Source of the DNA: Pseudomonas umsongensis
GTDB taxonomy: Bacteria; Pseudomonadota; Gammaproteobacteria; Pseudomonadales; Pseudomonadaceae
Assembly (NCBI RefSeq): GCF_002236105.1
Contig: NZ_NIWU01000003.1
Location: 188,501 to 252,500 of the forward strand
Reading direction: 5' to 3'
DNA length: 64,000 nt
In this document: in pieces, positions 58,912 to 64,000 of the stretch
How the letters are laid out: each line of letters begins with the position of its first letter
How positions within the stretch are numbered: the stretch's first letter is position 1
Notes under the pieces: generated by a model
What the model was told of the DNA's origin: nothing
What the model saw: only the letters and a program-made list of their open reading frames with translations
Database searches by the model: none
Translations under genes and position numbers: made by a program

Positions 58912-60834
58912 ATGGTACAGCTGTGTTCTATCGAGCAAGCGGTCGATGAAGTGTTGGCGAGGTTGCCGGCGCATATTCACATGGGCTTGCCCTTAGGATT
59001 GGGTAAGCCCAATCACTTCGTCAACGCGCTGTATCAACGAATTGCTCAGTTGCCTGAGCGACGGCTGACGATTTACACCGCGTTGTGCCTGGGACGCCCG
59101 CCCTTGGGCGATGGCTTGCAAAAGCGCTTCCTTGAACCCTTTATCGAACGGGTTTTCGGCGATTATCCGGAGCTGGAGTTCCTCGCCGACCTGCGTCGCG
59201 ATGATCTACCGGGCAACATTCACATCCAGCAATTCTTCATGCAGCCCGGCAGTCTGCTCAACAGTGCCACGGCGCAACAGGATTACGTCAGCAGCAACTA
59301 CAGCCATGCCGCCCGGGACATTAACGCTGCCGGTTTGAACTTGATTGCTCAATTGGTGGCCAGTCATCCCGAACATCCCGATCGCTTGAGCTTGAGTTGC
59401 AACCCGGACATCACCCTCGACCTGCTGCCGATGATTGCCAGGCGCCGTGCAGAAGGGGAGACGATCCTGATGGTCGGGCAGGTGCACGACGATTTGCCCT
59501 ACATGCCCGGTGACGCTGAAGTCGGCATCGACACCTTCGACCTGTTGATCGACGAGAAAGACAGCACCACGCTGTTTTCCACGCCGAACATGCCGGTGGG
59601 TTTCCAGGATCATTTCATTGGCCTGCACGCCAGCTCACTGGTGCGTGATGGCGGTACCCTGCAGATCGGCATCGGTTCCATGGGCGATGCGCTGACCGCT
59701 GCGTTGCTGGCGCGTCAGGCTGACAACGACGCCTATAAGGCTTTACTGAGCGACCTGAATCTCGACCCGTGGGCGCAACTGATTGAGCGCGAAGGTGGCA
59801 TCGAACCATTCGCCAAAGGCTTGTACGGTTGCAGCGAAATGTTCGTCAACGGCCTTCTGGTGCTGGCTGACGCCGGGATCGTGCGGCGCAAGGTTTACCC
59901 GGACGTGCCGACCCAACGGCAGGCCAATGCCGGCACCCTCGACGAAGCGGCGCAAACCGACGGTATTTCGGTGCACGGCGGCTTCTTCCTCGGCCCACGC
60001 AGTTTCTATCAGCGGCTGCGCGAATTGCCGCAGAGCAAGCGTCTCGAATTCAACATGACCCGCATCAGCTACATCAACGAACTGTACGGGCAGGAAGAGC
60101 TCAAACGCCTGCAGCGGCTCGATGCACGATTTATCAACACCGCGTTTACCGTAACCCTGCTAGGCGCCGGTGTGGCGGATCAGCTTGAAGATGGGCGCGT
60201 GGTCAGCGGGGTGGGTGGACAATACAACTTCGTTGTCCAGGGCCATGCGCTGGAAGGTGCGCGTTCGGTGTTGCTGCTGCGTAGTTGGCGTGAGTCGGCG
60301 GGTGACGTCAGTTCCAATATTGTCTGGGAGTACGGTCATTGCACCATCCCCAGGCACCTGCGGGACATCGTGGTCACCGAGTACGGCATTGCCGATCTGC
60401 GCGGCAAGACGGATGCGGCGGTGATCGAAGCCCTGTTGAACATCAGCGACTCGCGTTTTCAGCCGGGCTTGATCGAGCAGGCACGGAAGGTCGGCAAGTT
60501 ACCGAAGGATTTCCATCTGGATCCGCGTTTCACCGACAACACACCACAGCGTTTACAGGCGATTGAAGCGCGTCATTCGCGGTTGTTTCCGGAGTATCCG
60601 CTGGGTTGCGATTTCACCGACGTGGAGCGTGACCTGTTACGGGCGCTGAACTGGCTCAAGAGCAAATTCAAACTCAGCGAAGTGCTGGAGTTGGGCAAGG
60701 CTGCGCTCGATGCGCCGGAGCCTTCTTCGTACCCGGAACATCTGGAACGGATGCAACTGACCAGCCCGGATGGCTTGAAAGAAGACCTGTTTCAGCGGTT
60801 GCTGCTAACCGGCCTGAAGGTCACCGCGCAATAA
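58912..60834 (+). CDS. Acetyl-CoA hydrolase/transferase family protein
   Basis: 640-residue enzyme of the acetyl-CoA hydrolase/transferase family. The N-terminal half opens with MVQLCSIEQAVDEVLARLPA, and the central region has LQIGIGSMGDALTAALLARQ. The C-terminal AcetylCoA_hyd_C domain covers about 330-510, with GGQYNFVVQGHALEGARSVL and RDIVVTEYGIADLRGKTDAA. It is longer than typical family members (~500-550), the extra lying at both ends. It may transfer CoA between acyl groups rather than hydrolyse them; the substrate is unknown. GGAGG precedes the ATG. The promoter lies in or just beyond the intron's 3' end, so intron insertion may have altered its upstream region. Confidence 0.85.
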   Translation: MVQLCSIEQAVDEVLARLPAHIHMGLPLGLGKPNHFVNALYQRIAQLPERRLTIYTALCLGRPPLGDGLQKRFLEPFIERVFGDYPELEFLADLRRDDLPGNIHIQQFFMQPGSLLNSATAQQDYVSSNYSHAARDINAAGLNLIAQLVASHPEHPDRLSLSCNPDITLDLLPMIARRRAEGETILMVGQVHDDLPYMPGDAEVGIDTFDLLIDEKDSTTLFSTPNMPVGFQDHFIGLHASSLVRDGGTLQIGIGSMGDALTAALLARQADNDAYKALLSDLNLDPWAQLIEREGGIEPFAKGLYGCSEMFVNGLLVLADAGIVRRKVYPDVPTQRQANAGTLDEAAQTDGISVHGGFFLGPRSFYQRLRELPQSKRLEFNMTRISYINELYGQEELKRLQRLDARFINTAFTVTLLGAGVADQLEDGRVVSGVGGQYNFVVQGHALEGARSVLLLRSWRESAGDVSSNIVWEYGHCTIPRHLRDIVVTEYGIADLRGKTDAAVIEALLNISDSRFQPGLIEQARKVGKLPKDFHLDPRFTDNTPQRLQAIEARHSRLFPEYPLGCDFTDVERDLLRALNWLKSKFKLSEVLELGKAALDAPEPSSYPEHLERMQLTSPDGLKEDLFQRLLLTGLKVTAQ

Positions 60835-60852
60835 CTAACACCACAAAACAAA

Positions 60853-60942
60853 TGTGGGAGCGGGCTTGCTCGCGAAAGCGGTGTGTCAGTCAAAGTTGAT
60901 GTCGACTGACCCACCGCTTTCGCGAGCAAGCCCGCTCCCACA
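60853..60942. repeat. REPIN, CGGGCTTGCTCGC subtype
   Basis: TGTGGGAGCGGGCTTGCTCG with GCGAAAGCGGTG, and its inverse, flank an interior containing TTGATGTCGACTGACCCACC. The arms extend to CGAAAGCGG / CCGCTTTCG, and the ends point outward. It lies between two convergent genes. Confidence 0.9.
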
Positions 60943-60964
60943 GGGGAGATGCGGTGTGGCGGCT

Positions 60965-61537
60965 TTACTCGATGAAGGTCACGACGCCGTCAGCCAGCGA
61001 CTGCACGCGCGCCAGCGACTCAACGCGATAACCCTGGGCATCCAGCTCCGCACGACCGCCCTGGAACGACTTCTCGATCACGATCCCCAAGCCGGCCACG
61101 GTGGCACCGGCTTGCTTGATGATCGAGATCAGCGCCTGGGACGCCTTACCGTTAGCCAGGAAGTCATCGATGATCAGCACGCGGTCGCTGCTGGTCAGGT
61201 GGCGCGGAGAAATCGCCACGGTGCTTTCGGTCTGCTTGGTGAACGAGTAGACGGTCGCCGACAGCAGGTTTTCAGTCAGGGTCAGGGACTGATGCTTGCG
61301 CGCAAAAATTACCGGCACGCCGAGGTTCAGGCCGGTCATGATTGCCGGCGCAATGCCCGAGGCTTCGATGGTGACGATCTTGGTGATGCCCGAATCCTTG
61401 AACAGCGTGGCGAATTCATCGCCGATCAGCTTCATCAGGGCCGGGTCGATCTGGTGATTCAGAAAGGCGTCGACTTTCAGGACCTGATCGGAAAGCACGA
61501 TGCCTTCTTCGCGAATTTTCTTGTGCAGTGCTTCCAT
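60965..61537 (-). CDS. xpt: Xanthine phosphoribosyltransferase Xpt
   Basis: 190-residue purine salvage enzyme converting xanthine and PRPP to XMP. The N-terminus MEALHKKIREEGIVLSDQVL and the PRPP loop VLIIDDFLANGKASQALISI follow the family, along with SGIAPAIMTGLNLGVPVIFARK. It is the Bacillus-type Xpt, not the unrelated Gpt of E. coli. It is downstream of rep by 57 bases. No purine riboswitch is seen ahead of it. Confidence 0.94.
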   Translation of the reverse strand: MEALHKKIREEGIVLSDQVLKVDAFLNHQIDPALMKLIGDEFATLFKDSGITKIVTIEASGIAPAIMTGLNLGVPVIFARKHQSLTLTENLLSATVYSFTKQTESTVAISPRHLTSSDRVLIIDDFLANGKASQALISIIKQAGATVAGLGIVIEKSFQGGRAELDAQGYRVESLARVQSLADGVVTFIE

Positions 61538-61594
61538 GAAGCTGTCCTCGTTTGGCGCCTTTTGCGCCGAAGGTCTAAATAAATGTGGTCAATT

Positions 61595-63604
61595 CTAGCG
61601 CTTTAACATCGCGCGTATATCCGCCAATGCGCTATTGCCACGCACGGCTTTGACTTCGGTCGGTGTGTCGTCGTTGCCTTCCCAGGCCAGGTCGTCCGGC
61701 GGCAGTTCATCGAGGAAGCGGCTCGGTGCGCAGTCGATGATCTCGCCGTATTGCTTGCGCTTGGCGGCAAAGGTGAAGGCCAGGGTCTGGCGCGCGCGGG
61801 TAATGCCCACGTAGGCCAGGCGCCGCTCCTCTTCGATGGTGTCGGCTTCGATACTGGAACGGTGCGGCAGGATTTCTTCTTCCATGCCCATGATGAACAC
61901 ATAGGGGAATTCCAGCCCCTTGGAGGCGTGCAAGGTCATCATCTGCACGCCTTCGGCACCGTCTTCCTCCTCCTGCTGGCGCTCGAGCATATCGCGCAGC
62001 ACCAGCTTGCCAATCGCGTCTTCGACGGTCATTTCGCCTTCTTCGTCCTTCTCGAGCGTGTTTTTCAACGCTTCGATAAGGAACCACACGTTGCCCATGC
62101 GGTAGTCGGCGGCCTTGTCGCTGGAGCTGTTGGTGCGCAGCCAGTTCTCGTAGTCGATGTCCATGACCATGCTGCGCAGGGCCGAGATCGGGTCTTCGCC
62201 GGCGCATTGCTCGCGGACCTTGTCCATGAAGCGCTTGAAGCGCGACAGACGATCGGTGAAGCGGCTGTCCAGATGCTCGCCCAGGCCGATTTCGTCGGTG
62301 GCGGCATACATCGAGATTTTTCGCTCGGTGGCGTAGTTGCCCAGTTTCTCCAACGTAGTCGAGCCGATCTCGCGGCGCGGCACGTTGATCACGCGCAGGA
62401 AGGCATTGTCGTCGTCCGGGTTCACGATCAGGCGGAAGTAGGCCATCAGGTCTTTCACTTCCTGGCGCCCGAAGAAGCTGTTGCCGCCGGACAAGCGATA
62501 GGGAACCTGGTGATGCTGCAACTTCAGTTCGATCAACTTGGCCTGATAGTTACCCCGGTACAGGATCGCGAAATCGCTGTAAGGCCGGTCGGTGCGCAAG
62601 TGCAGGCTGAGGATTTCCACGGCCACGCGCTCGGCTTCGGCGTCTTCGTTGCGGCAGCGGATCACGCGGATCTCGTCACCGTGACCCATTTCACTCCACA
62701 GCTGCTTTTCGAATTCGTGGGGGTTATTCGAAATCAGTACGTTTGCGCAGCGCAGGATGCGGCTGGTGGAGCGGTAGTTCTGCTCCAGCATCACCACTTT
62801 CAGGGAAGGGTAGTCTTCCTTGAGCAGCATCAGGTTTTCCGGGCGGGCGCCGCGCCAGGCGTAGATCGACTGGTCGTCGTCACCTACCACGGTGAACTGA
62901 TTGCGCTTGCCGATCAGCATTTTCACCAGCAGGTACTGGCTGGCGTTGGTGTCCTGGTATTCGTCCACCAACAGGTAACGCACCTTGTTCTGCCACTTTT
63001 CCAGGATGTCGGCGTGCTCTTCGAACAGCTTTACCGGCAGCAGGATCAGGTCGTCGAAGTCCACCGCGTTAAACGCCTTGAGCGTACGCTGGTAGTGGGT
63101 GTAGACAATGGCGGCGGTCTGTTCCTTGGGATTGCGCGCGTTCTCCAGGGCCTGGGCCGGCAGGATCAGGTCGTTTTTCCAGGCGCCGATCATGTTCTTG
63201 ATCTCGTCGACGCCGTCGTCGCCCGAGTATTCCTTTTGCATGATGTCGGTCATCAGGGACTTGACATCGGTCTCGTCGAAAATCGAGAAACCGGGCTTGT
63301 AGCCCAACCGCGCGTGTTCCTTGCGGATGATGTTCAGGCCCAGGTTGTGGAACGTGCAGACCGTCAGGCCGCGGCCTTCACCGGCGCGCAGCAGGGTGCC
63401 GACCCGCTCCTTCATCTCGCGCGCGGCTTTGTTGGTGAATGTCATGGCGACGATGTACTGGGCGCGGATGCCGCAGTTCTGGACCAAGTGGGCAATCTTT
63501 CGGGTGATTACGCTGGTCTTGCCGGAGCCTGCACCGGCGAGCACCAAAAGAGGGCCGCCGACATAGCTCACGGCTTCTTGCTGCCGGGGATTGAGTCGGG
63601 ACAT
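61595..63604 (-). CDS. rep: ATP-dependent DNA helicase Rep
   Basis: 669-residue UvrD/Rep-family 3'-5' helicase that helps replication forks past bound proteins. Motif I is LAGAGSGKTSVITRKIAHLV, motif II (Walker B) VDEYQDTNASQYLLVK, motif III GDDDQSIYAWRGARP, and the C-terminal motifs are MTLHASKGLEFPYVFIMGME and EERRLAYVGITRARQTLAFT. The N-terminal SRLNPRQQEAVSYVGGPLLV is the Q motif. Length and the absence of the UvrD tail favour Rep over UvrD. Upstream begins the divergent, partial gene at the window end. Confidence 0.95.
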   Translation of the reverse strand: MSRLNPRQQEAVSYVGGPLLVLAGAGSGKTSVITRKIAHLVQNCGIRAQYIVAMTFTNKAAREMKERVGTLLRAGEGRGLTVCTFHNLGLNIIRKEHARLGYKPGFSIFDETDVKSLMTDIMQKEYSGDDGVDEIKNMIGAWKNDLILPAQALENARNPKEQTAAIVYTHYQRTLKAFNAVDFDDLILLPVKLFEEHADILEKWQNKVRYLLVDEYQDTNASQYLLVKMLIGKRNQFTVVGDDDQSIYAWRGARPENLMLLKEDYPSLKVVMLEQNYRSTSRILRCANVLISNNPHEFEKQLWSEMGHGDEIRVIRCRNEDAEAERVAVEILSLHLRTDRPYSDFAILYRGNYQAKLIELKLQHHQVPYRLSGGNSFFGRQEVKDLMAYFRLIVNPDDDNAFLRVINVPRREIGSTTLEKLGNYATERKISMYAATDEIGLGEHLDSRFTDRLSRFKRFMDKVREQCAGEDPISALRSMVMDIDYENWLRTNSSSDKAADYRMGNVWFLIEALKNTLEKDEEGEMTVEDAIGKLVLRDMLERQQEEEDGAEGVQMMTLHASKGLEFPYVFIMGMEEEILPHRSSIEADTIEEERRLAYVGITRARQTLAFTFAAKRKQYGEIIDCAPSRFLDELPPDDLAWEGNDDTPTEVKAVRGNSALADIRAMLKR

Positions 63605-63858
63605 AGGTAAATTCAGGAGTCAGTCACGAAATGGGCCGGCATTTTAACAGGCTCAGAGAATTGTGCTGCTCTCTCCGACTTGTGACGTACAGCGCGATCT
63701 GTATTTGCCGGTTTTGTTACTTTCACGCAGGATGCACGACGAATTCGCGTCTAATGTTCGTAATTCCGGATACAAAGGCCTCGGATGTCCATTGGTCATC
63801 AGGGATCGGCGCGGCATAATGCCGTCGCCTACATCTTTGCAGAGTCTAGGGAGCTAGC

Positions 63859-64000
63859 TTGTCTACGCCTGTCGAACCCTTGCGTTTGCTGCTATTGGCC
63901 GAAGAGCCAGCGTGGGCAGCGTTGTTGCGCGAGTGTCTGGCTCCGATGGGGAGCTTGGCCGTGCTCATCAGTGCGCCGAGCTGGGAGTCGGTCAGCAGTC
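63859..64000 (+). CDS. Start of a signalling protein, 3'-truncated by window
   Basis: 47 codons visible. The TTG at 63859 (MSTPVEPLRLLLLAEEPAWA) has AGGGAG about six bases upstream. The visible part ends SAPSWESVSS and looks like the opening strand-helix-strand of a receiver-like domain, with an LLLAEEPAWAALLRECL segment. In other pseudomonads the gene beside rep encodes a GGDEF/EAL-type sensor, which is a reasonable guess from context. Nothing here proves it. Confidence 0.55.
   Translation, partial: MSTPVEPLRLLLLAEEPAWAALLRECLAPMGSLAVLISAPSWESVSS

Noticed and set aside
61538..61594. Purine riboswitch ahead of xpt
   Set aside because: The gap is only 57 bases and shows no purine aptamer core; xpt riboswitches belong to Bacillota.
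61751..63610. 619-codon open frame on the plus strand opposite rep
   Set aside because: Antisense shadow of a complete helicase gene; the composition is typical of the reverse frame of GC-rich coding sequence.
63631..63857. Two overlapping small open frames after rep
   Set aside because: No ribosome site, Cys- and Arg-rich chance translation; the region more likely holds the divergent promoters of rep and the next gene.
1..64000. CRISPR arrays, tRNA or rRNA genes, prophage genes
   Set aside because: No regularly spaced repeats, cloverleaf with CCA-like ends or phage structural genes were noticed; the repeated palindromes are dispersed REP elements, not an array.

Overview
The window is a stretch of high-GC gammaproteobacterial chromosome that reads as Pseudomonas, most likely the P. 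fluorescens group. The evidence is the gene content and order (pst-phoU, phoBR, ubiCA, rubredoxin genes, oxyR-recG, spoT-rpoZ-gmk, crc-pyrE, argB-algC-dut-coaBC, rpmBG, dadA-dadX), which match the layout known from P. aeruginosa and P. putida. The intergenic spaces also carry many GTGGGAGC / GTAGGAGC palindromes typical of fluorescent pseudomonads. The species call is inference, since no rRNA or tRNA lies in the window.

Layout. 1-5.6 kb: phosphate transporter pstC (5' end outside the window), pstA, pstB and phoU. 5.6-11.3 kb: a response regulator with a PilZ-like tail, an M23 peptidase, a CorC/HlyC-type membrane protein and the phoB-phoR pair with a recognisable Pho box. 11.4-15.4 kb: a small periplasmic protein, ubiC-ubiA, rubredoxin and its reductase, and an HU-family protein. 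15.5-19.2 kb: the main accessory patch, with lower GC, a leucine-rich-repeat protein, a possible 44-residue peptide, a DUF6124-like protein, an SCP2-like protein and a delta-60 repeat protein. 19.3-28.5 kb: a YbaK-HDOD protein, recG, oxyR, tonB-exbD-exbB, an SDR enzyme, a lipoprotein and ridA. 28.5-43.4 kb: housekeeping genes (spoT, rpoZ, gmk, yicC, rph, crc, pyrE, argB, algC, dut, coaBC, radC, a peptide-binding protein, rpmB, rpmG). 43.4-56.9 kb: amine and amino-acid catabolism (cupin, kauB-like aldehyde dehydrogenase, MFS transporter, phospholipase D-like lipoprotein, MocR regulator, pauB-like oxidase, dadR, dadA, dadX, pauR-like regulator) followed by cytochrome c5. 56.95-58.78 kb: a group II intron with an intact reverse transcriptase, lodged directly behind the cytochrome c5 terminator. 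58.9-64 kb: an acetyl-CoA hydrolase/transferase, xpt, rep and the first 47 codons of a further gene.

How the genes work together. PhoB-PhoR sense phosphate through the Pst transporter and PhoU, all within 11 kb. DadR, DadA and DadX form the alanine catabolic module. The KauB-like dehydrogenase, the FAD oxidase and the PauR-like repressor form a dispersed gamma-glutamylated polyamine pathway. TonB-ExbB-ExbD energise outer-membrane receptors. SpoT, RpoZ and Gmk connect (p)ppGpp, RNA polymerase and GTP supply.

Most of the window is ordinary core genome. No CRISPR array, prophage, toxin-antitoxin pair or recognisable defence island is visible. The items most worth a second look are the intrinsic terminator between dadA and dadX, the mutually exclusive hairpins ahead of rpmB, the inverted repeat ahead of the pauR-like gene, the intron behind a terminator, the dense palindromic repeats (one inside the pst operon), and the 15.5-19.2 kb accessory patch.
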